Assembly: GCA_017545365.1 (NCBI GenBank)
Contig: JAFWOP010000020.1
Coordinates: 45,251 to 109,250, forward strand
Length of the DNA: 64,000 nt
Source: Bacteroidales bacterium
GTDB taxonomy: Bacteria > Bacteroidota > Bacteroidia > Bacteroidales > P3
Reading direction: 5' to 3'
Shown: in pieces, positions 42,993-51,919 of the stretch
How positions within the stretch are numbered: position 1 is the first letter of the stretch
How the letters are laid out: the number at the start of each line of letters is the position of its first letter
Translations under genes and position numbers: made by a program
Notes under the pieces: generated by a model
Seen by the model: only the letters and a program-made list of their open reading frames with translations
The model's database searches: none
What the model was told of the DNA's origin: nothing

Positions 42993-43028
42993 AAAAGGGT
43001 GCCTCGGCAATCGTCGAGACACCCTTTT
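42993..43028. terminator. Bidirectional terminator between convergent operons
   Basis: AAAAGGGTGCCTCG (42993-43006) pairs with CGAGACACCCTTTT (43015-43028) with one wobble. T-run on the plus strand, A-run on the other side, so it can serve both the Fe-S operon and the permease operon. Confidence 0.8.
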
Positions 43029-43043
43029 GGTATCGTGCTTCCA

Positions 43044-44372
43044 TTATAGGAATAGGTATCGTGCTATGAAGAGGATGGCCAGTACCCACATGGCGACAGA
43101 GATTTTCTTGAACTTGCCGCAGAGGGCATTGATGACCACATAGGCAATCATGCCGATGAGGATGCCGTCGCTGATGCTGTAGCACAAAGGCATCAGGATG
43201 ATGGTGAGGAATGCGGGGATTGACTCGCTGTAGTCGTCGAGGTCAATCTCTTTGATGGGGCTCAGCATCATCAGGCCCACGATGACCAGCGCGGCGGTGG
43301 TGGCAGCAGCGGGGATGTGGGTGAAGATAGGTGCAAAGAACAGTGCGATGGCGAAGCAGCAGGCCGTGGTGAAGGCTGTGAGGCCCGTGCGGCCGCCAGC
43401 ACCCACGCCAGCTGCGCTCTCCACATAGGTGGTGGTGGTGGAAGTACCCAGGCAGGCACCGCAGGTGGTGGCCACGGCATCGGCCATGAACACCTTGTTG
43501 ATGCCGTCGATATTGCCTTTCTCATCCACCATGCCCGCTTTCTGCGAAACGCCGATAACGGTGCCCATGGTGTCGAACATGTCGATGAAGAGGAAGGTGA
43601 ACAGCACCACCACCATGTCGAGCGAGAGCACCTCGCTCCACTGGAACTGGCAGAAGATGGGTGCCACCGAAGGAGGCACGTCGACCACGCGGTCGAAGGT
43701 GGTCAGGGCACCTACGGCCCCATCGCCCAGCTGCCACACTGGCAGCATGCCCAGCAGGGCGGTGACGATGATGCCTATGAGGATGTTGCCGGGCACCTTG
43801 AGGATGAGCAGCACACCCGTGATGACGATGCCGATGACGGCCAGCAGGGCAGTGCCGTGGCAGATGTCGCCAAGACCTACCAGTGTGGCATCGTTGTTGA
43901 CGATGATGCCGCCGTTCTTCAGGCCGATAAAGGCGATGAAGAGGCCGATACCGGCACCGATGGCGTGGCGGAGGCTCAGCGGGATGGCATCCACAATCCA
44001 CTGGCGTACCTTGGTGAGCGTAAGGATGATGAAGATGATACCCTCGATGAAGATGGCTGTAAGGGCAAACTGCCATGAGTGGCCCATGCCTATGCAGACG
44101 CCGAACACGAAGAAAGCGTTCAGCCCCATGCCGGGAGCCAGTGCGAAAGGCTTCTTGGCGTAGATGGCCATCACCAGCGTGCCGATGATGGAGGCCAGAG
44201 CTGTGGCGGTGAATACGGCATTGGTAGGCATGCCTTGATCGGCCAGGGCACTGAATATGCCGGGATTGACAGCCAGGATGTAGGCCATTGCCAGGAATGT
44301 GGTGATGCCGGCAACGATTTCAGTCCTGATGCTGTTGGCTGTGGAATCAAATCCAAACAATTTCTGTAACAT
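43044..44372 (-). CDS. NCS2 family purine permease (guanine/hypoxanthine or adenine type)
   Basis: Inner-membrane proton symporter of 442 residues with about 13 membrane segments, of the AzgA/PbuG branch: TEIVAGITTFLAMAYILAVNP, the substrate-site segment ALAPGMGLNAFFVF, SLRHAIGAGIGLFIAFIGL and ACLGTSTTTTYVESAAGVGAGGRTG. The Bacteroidales proteins of this branch usually move guanine/hypoxanthine or adenine; the choice cannot be made by eye. It lies 84 bases after a DUF5020 outer-membrane protein gene on the same strand, suggesting an outer- plus inner-membrane uptake route. Confidence 0.92.
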   Translation of the reverse strand: MLQKLFGFDSTANSIRTEIVAGITTFLAMAYILAVNPGIFSALADQGMPTNAVFTATALASIIGTLVMAIYAKKPFALAPGMGLNAFFVFGVCIGMGHSWQFALTAIFIEGIIFIILTLTKVRQWIVDAIPLSLRHAIGAGIGLFIAFIGLKNGGIIVNNDATLVGLGDICHGTALLAVIGIVITGVLLILKVPGNILIGIIVTALLGMLPVWQLGDGAVGALTTFDRVVDVPPSVAPIFCQFQWSEVLSLDMVVVLFTFLFIDMFDTMGTVIGVSQKAGMVDEKGNIDGINKVFMADAVATTCGACLGTSTTTTYVESAAGVGAGGRTGLTAFTTACCFAIALFFAPIFTHIPAAATTAALVIVGLMMLSPIKEIDLDDYSESIPAFLTIILMPLCYSISDGILIGMIAYVVINALCGKFKKISVAMWVLAILFIARYLFL

Positions 44373-44455
44373 AACGATTGAATGTGTAAATGAGTGAATG
44401 TGTTAACGTGTGAATCAAGACCAACGAATTAACACATTAACGAATTAACGAATTA

Positions 44456-45247
44456 TTAGAACCCCCATTTGATACCGAGGCAGGGCTTCACGGTCCAGCC
44501 TTGACCAGCACCGGCGAAGTTGTGGGCGATTTCGATTTCGCCACCGATGTTGAGGTTGTCGCAGTTGAAGTGGCGGCCCACCTGATACCACAGCTGAGGC
44601 TCAGTCAGGAAGGTGGTGGTGGTGTTGGTGACAGTCAGGTCTTCGTTAACCCAGCTGTTGTTCTCCCACCAGAAATCGGCGAAGCCGGTGAAGCTCAAGC
44701 CGCGCACGCCAAAGAGGTTGTCGATGCCCCACACGGCGGTGAACTGCAGGGGTACGTTGGCGGTCTTCTCAAAATTGGCCAGTGTCTCACTGTTATACTT
44801 CGTGCCGCGGATATTCTTATACAGCACCTCGAGGGTCAGACGCTGGCTGAAGTCGTTGTTGGCGATGAAGTACTCGATACCAGCGAGCCAGGCGTTATTG
44901 ACGGGATAGCCGCCCCAACCCAAGGCACCCATGTCGTAGATGCCGCAGCCGCCGTTCCATTCCACATGGAGGCTGAGGTTGTTGACGAAGTTGTCGCCGA
45001 TGCTGGTGTTCTTGCCCCAGAAGTTGATGGTACGGGCAATCTCGGCGTAGAAGTCGGTGGGGGCCATGTAGGGGGTGTGGTAGATATCCACGAAGAAGAA
45101 AGTGCTTCCCCAGTTGTCGCCCTTGAACATCTCGAGGGTGGTGGTCATGTGTTCGCGACCGAAGTCATACATCTCTTGAATGTTGGTCTGAGCCTTGGCA
45201 CCCACAAAGGTGAGCAGCATAGCTGCAACTAATACGATTTTTTTCAT
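44456..45247 (-). CDS. DUF5020 outer-membrane protein, Tsx-like channel
   Basis: Protein of 263 residues with a signal peptide (KKIVLVAAMLLTFVGAKA-Q) and 12 or so alternating aromatic strands typical of a small barrel: NWGSTFFFVDIYHT, PQLWYQVGRHF, GEIEIAHNFAGAGQGWTVKPCLGIKWGF with the final Phe that marks outer-membrane insertion. DUF5020 is related in layout to the nucleoside channel Tsx. The co-directional purine permease agrees with a role in nucleobase or nucleoside entry, which is inference. Confidence 0.85.
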   Translation of the reverse strand: MKKIVLVAAMLLTFVGAKAQTNIQEMYDFGREHMTTTLEMFKGDNWGSTFFFVDIYHTPYMAPTDFYAEIARTINFWGKNTSIGDNFVNNLSLHVEWNGGCGIYDMGALGWGGYPVNNAWLAGIEYFIANNDFSQRLTLEVLYKNIRGTKYNSETLANFEKTANVPLQFTAVWGIDNLFGVRGLSFTGFADFWWENNSWVNEDLTVTNTTTTFLTEPQLWYQVGRHFNCDNLNIGGEIEIAHNFAGAGQGWTVKPCLGIKWGF

Positions 45248-45318
45248 AATGATACTTTTTGATTGATAATAATTGGGTTATAAAGATTTTTAACAATTCT
45301 TTCTCTCTAAAAAACACT

Positions 45319-45327
45319 GCAAATGTA
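45319..45327 (-). promoter_or_regulatory. Bacteroidota -7 box for DUF5020-permease
   Basis: Reverse strand TACATTTGC, about 72 bases before the ATG at 45247. Confidence 0.7.
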
Positions 45328-45505
45328 CGAAAAGAAATCCATCCCACCAAATTTTTAACATTTGTACTCTGCCGAGCGCAGCAAAATGTCACGAAGTAAC
45401 ATTTATTTAAAGAAGCCCTCTATATTTGATGCGATTGCCCTGAGAGTTGTCCGGGTGCGGCAGCAAATTCGCAATTCTCAATTAAAAAGATGGCAGACTA
45501 CTTTT

Positions 45506-45674
45506 GCTCCAATATAACAAATGACTGATTTTTGCTCACTTTTCTATGTGTCGCGTCTCTTCGAGACGCTGAGTAGTAGTTTTTTTACCTACCCCCACAC
45601 TGCGTTCCTTGTGTGGGGTTATTGAGATTTAGCCTCTTCGAGGCTGTTGAAAAACCAGTCATATAGCATAAGAG
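45506..45674. repeat. Modular hairpin element, family B (copy 1, inverted)
   Basis: Both ends match the element at 52455-52686 in opposite orientation: the left end reversed contains AAAAGTGAGCAAAAATCAGT, and the right end reversed reads CTTATGCTATATGACTGG followed by TTTTTCAACAGCCTCGAAG. Inside are GCGTCTC/GAGACGC (45553-45569), CCCCACAC/GTGTGGGG (45593-45618) and AGCCTC/GAGGCT (45631-45645). The rest of the 460-base gap between the helicase and DUF5020 genes shows nothing else. Confidence 0.8.
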
Positions 45675-45709
45675 CCACTACTTTTTTACTTTCTCAAGGC
45701 GTCAGCCAA

Positions 45710-47632
45710 TCAGGCATTCGTTTGATTATTGGGGTCGGGGAGGGTGACGAAGTCGCCGTGGGCTTTGAAGTAGTCGATGAGTTGGGCGTAGAAGGGGTGG
45801 CGGGCGAGGGTGTCGGCGTTGCCGAGGATGATGAGTTTCATGCGGGCGCGGGTGATGGCGACGTTCATGCGGCGGAGGTCGCGGAGGAAGCCGATGGTGC
45901 CTTGGTCGTTGTCGCGCACCATACTGATGACAATGACGTCGCGTTCCTGCCCTTGGAAGCCGTCGACGCTGCCTACGGAGATTTGCCGGCGGAGGGCGCG
46001 GAAGAACTTTTGCCATTTGAGCAGGCGTCGGATGAGGCGCACCTGGGCACGGTAGGGGGAGATGATGCCGAAGTCGGTGCGGTCGTCGAGGATGCGCTGC
46101 ATGCCTATCATCTCGATGTAGTCGCGGAGGGTGTGGACGAGGAGGCGTGCCTCTTCGGAGTTTGAGCGGCTGAGGGTGCGGCTTTCTTTTTCGCCGAAGT
46201 GGCATTGCGAGGTGTCGAGCCAGAGGAGCGGGGTGTCGATGGGTGAGACGAGGCGGTGAGCCACTTCGGGAGCTGCGGTGAGGCGGCCGTGGTAGAACCA
46301 GCGGGAGGAGAAGGCCATGATGTCGTGGTGCATACGGTACTGGACGGTGAGGAGCGAAACGCACTGAGGCTTGGCTTTGGCGACGCGCTGCATGAGTGTA
46401 CGGTCGAGGCCGCCGCGGGCAGCGTCGGGGCATTTGACGGTGGGTGGCAGCTGCTGGTGGTCGCCGCTGAAGATGACGCGGTCGGCCTTGAGGATGGCGG
46501 CCCAGCAGGCGGGTTCGAGTGCTTGGGCGGCTTCGTCGATGAAGAGGGTGGAGAAGTGGCGGTGTTCGAGGATATGGTAGGCGGAGCCGATAAGGGTGCA
46601 GGAGACGACGCGGGCCTGGTCGAAGAGGTCGTACTGGATGCGTATCTCGAGCTCGGTGGCGCGGTCGCGGAGCTTGGCCAGGCGGGCCTGTCGTTCGCGG
46701 CTGCTGCCTTTGCCGTCAGAGCCTTGGCGGAGAATTTTGCGGATGCCCCAAAGCTCGGCATAGTCGGGGTGGGCGGCGTAGCGGCGCTCGTAGCTGCAGT
46801 CGAGCATCTCGGTGCTCATACGCAGGGGGTTGCCGATGCGGAGGACGGGTACGCCACGCAGGGACAGCTGGCCGCTAATCCAGTCGACGGCGGCGTTGCT
46901 GGGGGCGCAGACGAGTACTTGTGTTTCGCGCTGGAGGGTCTCGATGATGGCTTCGACGAGGGTGGTGGTTTTGCCTGTGCCGGGAGGACCATGGATGATG
47001 GCGACCTCCTGTGCCTCGATGACGCGCTGTACGGCGTCCTGTTGGCTGGGGTTGAGCCAGGGGAAGGAGAGGCGCGGAAGTTGTCGGAAAGAGGGAGGGT
47101 TGGTACTAATTAATGTATTCCTTATATGGACGAATTTTTTGTCGTCGCTGCGTATGGCAGAGGCTAGTGCGTCGAGCATGACGCGGTAGCTGGTGGTGTC
47201 GACGCAGAGGCGGATGCCGAGGAGGCGGTTCTGGCTGATGGCGAAGAGTGACTGCATGGCACTTTTGCCGGGCATGGTGACGGTGAGGATGCCGACGTCG
47301 GCCTGCTCGATGTAGCATTGGTGGGGTAGCTCGTGGAACTGTCCGTCGTGGTCGTCGAGGTAGAAGAATGCGAGAGGTCGACCGGGCTCGAAGTCGTTGT
47401 CGGTCTCGTCCTCGGCGACGGAGTAGGAGAGGGAGAGGATGAGTTGGTCAAGAGCATTGTAGGAGCTGGCACCCAAAGTGATAGGGTAGCGGCAGTCGGA
47501 CTCGTGGATGTCGGTTCCGAAGTGTGAGGCGGCGAGCGAGCGGGCGTGTGAAGCGCGTTCGTAGTCGAGTTCCATTTTGAGGAGTTCGGCCTGCCGTTGG
47601 AGGGAGGCGATGGGGTTTTGAGTGTCGTTCAT
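45710..47632 (-). CDS. Superfamily 1 DNA/RNA helicase, UPF1/IGHMBP2-like
   Basis: ATP-dependent helicase of 640 residues. An N-terminal stalk/beta-barrel (residues 1-190) is followed by the two RecA domains: motif [19 protein letters not shown] near 220, Ia [27 protein letters not shown] near 370, [59 protein letters not shown] near 550 and [20 protein letters not shown]. Architecture matches the single-subunit bacterial IGHMBP2-type helicases. No neighbour suggests a specialised role, and it is expressed divergently from the hydrogenase operon. Confidence 0.94.
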   Translation of the reverse strand: MNDTQNPIASLQRQAELLKMELDYERASHARSLAASHFGTDIHESDCRYPITLGASSYNALDQLILSLSYSVAEDETDNDFEPGRPLAFFYLDDHDGQFHELPHQCYIEQADVGILTVTMPGKSAMQSLFAISQNRLLGIRLCVDTTSYRVMLDALASAIRSDDKKFVHIRNTLISTNPPSFRQLPRLSFPWLNPSQQDAVQRVIEAQEVAIIHGPPGTGKTTTLVEAIIETLQRETQVLVCAPSNAAVDWISGQLSLRGVPVLRIGNPLRMSTEMLDCSYERRYAAHPDYAELWGIRKILRQGSDGKGSSRERQARLAKLRDRATELEIRIQYDLFDQARVVSCTLIGSAYHILEHRHFSTLFIDEAAQALEPACWAAILKADRVIFSGDHQQLPPTVKCPDAARGGLDRTLMQRVAKAKPQCVSLLTVQYRMHHDIMAFSSRWFYHGRLTAAPEVAHRLVSPIDTPLLWLDTSQCHFGEKESRTLSRSNSEEARLLVHTLRDYIEMIGMQRILDDRTDFGIISPYRAQVRLIRRLLKWQKFFRALRRQISVGSVDGFQGQERDVIVISMVRDNDQGTIGFLRDLRRMNVAITRARMKLIILGNADTLARHPFYAQLIDYFKAHGDFVTLPDPNNQTNA

Positions 47633-47677
47633 ACGGGGGTAATAACGGTAAATGGTAAAAAATATTTTTTACATTTC

Positions 47678-47709
47678 TTTGTTCTTATAAATAAAATGTG
47701 TATCTTTGC
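47678..47709 (+). promoter_or_regulatory. Complete Bacteroidota promoter of the hydrogenase operon
   Basis: -33 TTTG at 47678-47681, 19-base spacer, -7 TATCTTTGC at 47701-47709. The leader is about 85 bases to the first ATG. It is one of the two best matches to the two-part consensus in the window. Confidence 0.85.
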
Positions 47710-47797
47710 AAGTCGCCATATAAGGTGGAGTATGCTTGTATGGGACTGTAAATTAGTAAAATAATAGTATTAATCCAAAAAATAAAGGAGTTTACAT

Positions 47798-48193
47798 ATG
47801 ACAAAAGTAAAATCATTAGCCGACCTCAAGGCCATGAGAGAGAAGCTTCAGTCGAATTTGGACATTCGCGAGAAAGCCGAAAATCCTGAGTCGCTTGTGC
47901 AAATCAAAGTCGCTATGGCCACCTGTGGTATTGCCGCTGGTGCCAAGCAGGTAATGGAACACATGATGGCGAAGGCTGACGAGCTCAAAATCCCCGCAGT
48001 ATTCACCCAAACTGGCTGCATGGGCTACTGCCACGCTGAACCCACGTTGGAAGTGCGTGTTCCTGGTAAGGACCCCATTGTGTTCGGACATGTAGACAAC
48101 GACCGTGCCGACGAGATTCTGACCAAATATGTCATGAATGGCGAGCTGGTTGAGGGTATCATCCCTGTCAATTACGAAACTATTGACAAGTAA
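47798..48193 (+). CDS. Thioredoxin-like [2Fe-2S] ferredoxin, first gene of the hydrogenase operon
   Basis: Protein of 131 residues with the thioredoxin-like ferredoxin fold: IKVAMATCGIAAGAKQVMEHM near residue 42 and QTGCMGYCHAEPTLEVRVPG near 76, giving only three to four usable cysteines (C45, C78, C82 and perhaps one more outside). It resembles the N-terminal domain of HydB, encoded next. It probably shuttles electrons or assembles with the hydrogenase complex. Confidence 0.86.
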   Translation: MTKVKSLADLKAMREKLQSNLDIREKAENPESLVQIKVAMATCGIAAGAKQVMEHMMAKADELKIPAVFTQTGCMGYCHAEPTLEVRVPGKDPIVFGHVDNDRADEILTKYVMNGELVEGIIPVNYETIDK

Positions 48194-48211
48194 AAAACGG
48201 AGGACAGACAC

Positions 48212-50026
48212 ATGGCAAAATACAAAATGCACGTTCTCATCTGTGGCGGTACCGGATGCAAATCCAGTAACAGCTTGGATATTATAGAAAACTTTAAGTC
48301 AATTCTCCAAGAGAAGAATATGCAGGACGAAGTGCAGGTGATTAAGACCGGCTGCTTCGGCTTCTGCGAGAAGGGCCCCATCGTGAAGATTATGCCCGAC
48401 AACACGTTCTACACCCAGGTGAAGCCCGAAGATGTGCGCCGCATTGTTGAGGAGCACCTCGTGAAGGGCCGTAAGGTGCCTGAGCTGCTGTATACCAATC
48501 CTGAGAACAAAGAGCACGTTTCGGACTCGAAACACATGGACTTCTACAAGAAGCAGATTCGTATTGCCCTGCGCAACTGCGGTTTTGTGGATCCTGAGAA
48601 CATCGAGGAGTGCATCTCGCGCGGTGGTTACGAGGCGTTGGCCAAATGTATCACCGAGATGACCCCCGAGCAGGTTATCGCCGAGGTGAAGGCTTCGGGT
48701 CTTCGCGGACGCGGTGGTGCTGGTTTCCCCACGGGTTTGAAATGGGAACTCTGCGCCAAGAACAAGGCCGACCAGAAGTATGTCATCTGCAATGCTGACG
48801 AGGGCGACCCCGGTGCATTCATGGACCGTTCCATCTTGGAAGGCGACCCCAACAGCATTGTTGAGGCTATGGCCATCTGCGGCTACGCTATCGGTGCCAG
48901 TAAAGGTCTGGTGTACATCCGTGCCGAGTATCCTCTGGCTATCGAGCGTCTGAAAATCGCTATCAACCAGGCTCGCGAATACGGCCTGTTGGGCGAAGAC
49001 ATCCTCGGAACGGGCTTCAACTTCGATATCGAGCTCCGCTACGGTGCCGGCGCATTCGTCTGCGGTGAGGAGACCGCCCTTATTCACTCGATGGAAGGCC
49101 AGCGCGGCGAGCCTACGCTGAAACCCCCATTCCCCGCTGTCAGCGGTTATCTGGGCAAGCCCTCCAATGTGAACAATGTTGAGACCTTCGCCAATGTGCC
49201 CGTCATCATCACCAAGGGTGCCGAATGGTTCAGCAAGATTGGTACTGAGAAGTCGAAAGGTACCAAGGTGTTTGCTCTGGCTGGCCAGATTAACAATGTG
49301 GGTCTTATCGAAGTGCCCATGGGTATCACCCTGCGTGAGATTATCTACGAAATTGGCGGTGGCATTAAGGATGGCCGTCAGTTCAAGGCTGTTCAGACCG
49401 GTGGTCCTTCGGGCGGCTGCCTGACTGCCAAGCACCTTGACACCGCTATCGACTATGACAGCCTGGTGGCTGCCGGCTCGATGATGGGTTCGGGCGGTAT
49501 GGTCGTCATGGACGAGACCAGCTGTATGCCCGCTATCGCCAAATTCTATCTGGAGTTCACCTGCGAGGAGAGCTGCGGTAAGTGCACCCCCTGCCGCGTG
49601 GGTAACAAGCGTCTGTGCGAAATCCTTGAGAAAATTACCGACGGTCGTGGCACGATGGAAGACCTCCAGGAGCTGCGCAACCTGGCCGCCGTCATCAAGG
49701 ACACCGCCCTTTGCGGACTGGGACAGACCTCACCAAACCCCGTTCTGTCGACGCTCGACAACTTCTGGGATGAGTATGTGGAGCACGTCGTGGACAAGAA
49801 GTGCCGTGCCGGCGTCTGCAAGAAACTGATGAGCTATATCATTGACCGTGAGAAGTGCATCGGATGTGGCAAATGTGCAAAGGGTTGCCCCGTGGAGGCA
49901 ATCAGCCGTACCGATTACACCGCCCCCGGCCACAAACTGGCTTCGATGGTTATCGACAGCACCAAGTGTATCAAGTGCGGTGCATGTATCAACAACTGTA
50001 AGTTCGGTGCCATTTCAATTAAATAA
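48212..50026 (+). CDS. hydB: NAD-linked [FeFe]-hydrogenase subunit HydB (NuoF-like)
   Basis: Flavin subunit of 604 residues of the trimeric electron-confurcating/bifurcating hydrogenase. Order: thioredoxin-like [2Fe-2S] domain (CGGTGCKSSNS, TGCFGFCEKGP), FMN/NADH-binding NuoF core with LRGRGGAGFPTGLKWELC near 165 and NADEGDPGAFMDRSILE near 195, SLBB domain, the N3-type cluster ESCGKCTPCRVGNKRLC near 450, and two ferredoxin clusters at the C terminus (CIGCGKCAKGCP, CIKCGACINNC). It binds NAD(H) and ferredoxin. It is followed by a 10-bp CTAG array and hydA. Confidence 0.96.
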   Translation: MAKYKMHVLICGGTGCKSSNSLDIIENFKSILQEKNMQDEVQVIKTGCFGFCEKGPIVKIMPDNTFYTQVKPEDVRRIVEEHLVKGRKVPELLYTNPENKEHVSDSKHMDFYKKQIRIALRNCGFVDPENIEECISRGGYEALAKCITEMTPEQVIAEVKASGLRGRGGAGFPTGLKWELCAKNKADQKYVICNADEGDPGAFMDRSILEGDPNSIVEAMAICGYAIGASKGLVYIRAEYPLAIERLKIAINQAREYGLLGEDILGTGFNFDIELRYGAGAFVCGEETALIHSMEGQRGEPTLKPPFPAVSGYLGKPSNVNNVETFANVPVIITKGAEWFSKIGTEKSKGTKVFALAGQINNVGLIEVPMGITLREIIYEIGGGIKDGRQFKAVQTGGPSGGCLTAKHLDTAIDYDSLVAAGSMMGSGGMVVMDETSCMPAIAKFYLEFTCEESCGKCTPCRVGNKRLCEILEKITDGRGTMEDLQELRNLAAVIKDTALCGLGQTSPNPVLSTLDNFWDEYVEHVVDKKCRAGVCKKLMSYIIDREKCIGCGKCAKGCPVEAISRTDYTAPGHKLASMVIDSTKCIKCGACINNCKFGAISIK

Positions 50027-50039
50027 TTTTATAGTATCC

Positions 50040-50079
50040 CTAGGAGGGTCTAGGAGAACCTAGGCAATTCTAGAAAAAC
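50040..50079 (+). repeat. Tandem CTAG array, exact 10-bp period, between hydB and hydA
   Basis: Four units CTAGGAGGGT, CTAGGAGAAC, CTAGGCAATT, CTAGAAAAAC, with CTAG at 50040, 50050, 50060 and 50070. The hydA ATG is 17 bases after the last unit. Confidence 0.85.
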
Positions 50080-50095
50080 TGAAAAAAAAGAAACA

Positions 50096-51862
50096 ATGAT
50101 TAATCTCACAATAGACAATAAACCGGTTCAAGTTCCTGAAGGCACCACCATTCTTAAAGCTGCCCGCATGGCCGGTATCGATATTCCCACCCTGTGCTAT
50201 TTTGAGCTTGATGGGATGAAATTTGAAAACAAACCCGGCGGATGCCGCGTCTGTGTTGTCGAGGTGAAGGGCCGCAGAAACCTTGCCCCCGCCTGCGCCA
50301 CCGACGTGATGGAAGGTATGGAGGTTTTCACCCACACTGCCCGCGTCATCAACGCCCGCAAGACTGTCGTGGAGTTGATTCTCAGCGACCACCCGAACGA
50401 CTGTCTGCAGTGCGAGAAGAACGGCGACTGCGAACTACAGTCCCTGACCAAACGCCTCGGCATCAAGGAAATCCCCTTCAAGGGTGCTCAGTCGGTGTAC
50501 CGTAAGGACAGTACCCTCAGCGTGTACCGCGATATGGACAAGTGCGTCATGTGCCGCCGTTGCGAGACCATGTGCAACAAGTTCATGACTGCTGGTGCCC
50601 TGAGCGGCGTGAACCGTGGTTTCCAGGCTGTAGTGGCCCCTGCATTCGAGCAGAACCTCGGCGACAGCAGCTGCGTCAACTGCGGCCAGTGCGTCCAGGT
50701 GTGCCCCGTCGGAGCCCTCACCCTTGTTGACAACATCAGCGATGTGCTCAAGGCTATCGCCGATCCTACCAAGAAGGTCGTCGTGCAGACCGCTCCCGCC
50801 GTTCGTGTGGCCTTGGGTGAAGAATTCGGCATGAAGCCCGGCGAAATCGTCACCGGCAAGATGGCTGCCGCCCTCCGCCGCCTTGGTTTCGACCAGGTGT
50901 ACGACACCGACTGGAGTGCCGACCTGACCATCATGGAAGAAGGCACCGAGCTGCTCGGCCGCCTGAAGAAAGCCCTCGCTGGCGAAGAAGTGAAGCTGCC
51001 TATGTTCACCTCCTGCTGCCCCGCATGGGTCACTTTCTACGAGAAGAACTTCCCCGACCTGCTCGAATATCCTTCGACCGCCAAATCGCCTCAGGGCATG
51101 TTTGGTGCCGTGGCTAAGAACTATCTGGCTCCCAAGCTGGGTGTAAAGCGTGAGGACCTCGTGGTCGTCTCCATTATGCCCTGTCTGGCCAAGAAGAGCG
51201 AGCGCGCCCGTGAGGAACTCAGCGTCAACGGCGACAGCGATGTGAACTACACGCTCAGCACCCGTGAGCTGGCCCACATGATTCGCCAGTGCAACCTCAA
51301 CCTCAACGATATGCCCGAAGAGGACTTCGACAGCCCGCTGGGCCAGTCGTCTGGTGCCGCTGTTATCTTTGGCGCTACCGGTGGTGTGATGGAGGCCGCT
51401 CTGCGTACCGCCTATGAGGTGCATACCGGCAAGAAACTGCCTCGTATCGACTTCGAAGAGACCCGCGGTTTCGAGGGCATCAAAGAGGCTACTATCGACT
51501 TCGACGGCTTCCCGCTGAAGATTGCCGTAGCCTACAGTCTGAAGAACGCACGTATCCTGATGGAACAGGTTCGTGAAGGCAACCCCAACGGCTACCACTT
51601 CATCGAGGTGATGGCATGCCCCGGCGGCTGCATCGGCGGTGCTGGACAGCCCTATCATCATGGCGACAGCAACATTATCCGCAAACGTATGGAAGCCATC
51701 TACCGCGAGGATGCCGGCAAACCCATCCGCAAGAGCCACGAGAACCCCGAAATACTCGCCATCTACAAGGAATACTATGGCGAACCCTGCGGCCACCTCA
51801 GCCACGAGCAGCTGCACACCCATTATTTCGATCGTTCCGACAAAATCGAGTCAACAAAATAA
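50096..51862 (+). CDS. hydA: [FeFe]-hydrogenase catalytic subunit HydA
   Basis: Reduces protons or oxidises H2 at the H-cluster. The 588 residues comprise a NuoG-type [2Fe-2S] domain (CYFELDG, GGCRVCVV, APACAT), a His-ligated [4Fe-4S] (DHPNDCLQCEKNGDCELQ), two ferredoxin-type clusters (CVMCRRCETMC, CVNCGQCVQVCP), and the H-domain with all three signatures: TSCCPAW near 304, MPCLAKKSE near 361 and MACPGGCIGGAGQP near 505. This layout is group A3 as in the trimeric HydABC enzymes. H-cluster maturases HydE, F and G are not in the window. Confidence 0.97.
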   Translation: MINLTIDNKPVQVPEGTTILKAARMAGIDIPTLCYFELDGMKFENKPGGCRVCVVEVKGRRNLAPACATDVMEGMEVFTHTARVINARKTVVELILSDHPNDCLQCEKNGDCELQSLTKRLGIKEIPFKGAQSVYRKDSTLSVYRDMDKCVMCRRCETMCNKFMTAGALSGVNRGFQAVVAPAFEQNLGDSSCVNCGQCVQVCPVGALTLVDNISDVLKAIADPTKKVVVQTAPAVRVALGEEFGMKPGEIVTGKMAAALRRLGFDQVYDTDWSADLTIMEEGTELLGRLKKALAGEEVKLPMFTSCCPAWVTFYEKNFPDLLEYPSTAKSPQGMFGAVAKNYLAPKLGVKREDLVVVSIMPCLAKKSERAREELSVNGDSDVNYTLSTRELAHMIRQCNLNLNDMPEEDFDSPLGQSSGAAVIFGATGGVMEAALRTAYEVHTGKKLPRIDFEETRGFEGIKEATIDFDGFPLKIAVAYSLKNARILMEQVREGNPNGYHFIEVMACPGGCIGGAGQPYHHGDSNIIRKRMEAIYREDAGKPIRKSHENPEILAIYKEYYGEPCGHLSHEQLHTHYFDRSDKIESTK

Positions 51863-51870
51863 AGTAACCC

Positions 51871-51906
51871 GTCCGACTGGTCTGACCAGTCAGACCAGTC
51901 GGACAT
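51871..51906 (+). repeat. Tandem GTCnGAC array forming a 15-bp hairpin, between hydA and hydC
   Basis: Four 9-base units GTCCGACTG, GTCTGACCA, GTCAGACCA, GTCGGACAT, each built on the palindrome GTC-N-GAC. As a whole, 51871-51885 pairs perfectly with 51890-51904. It starts 8 bases after the hydA stop and ends 13 bases before hydC. Confidence 0.88.
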
Positions 51907-51919
51907 AACAACAATAACA

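Noticed and set aside
44395..44460. Family A element end near ACGAATTATTAGAACCC
   Set aside because: The matching bases are the end of the DUF5020 coding region and the remaining repeat structure is missing.
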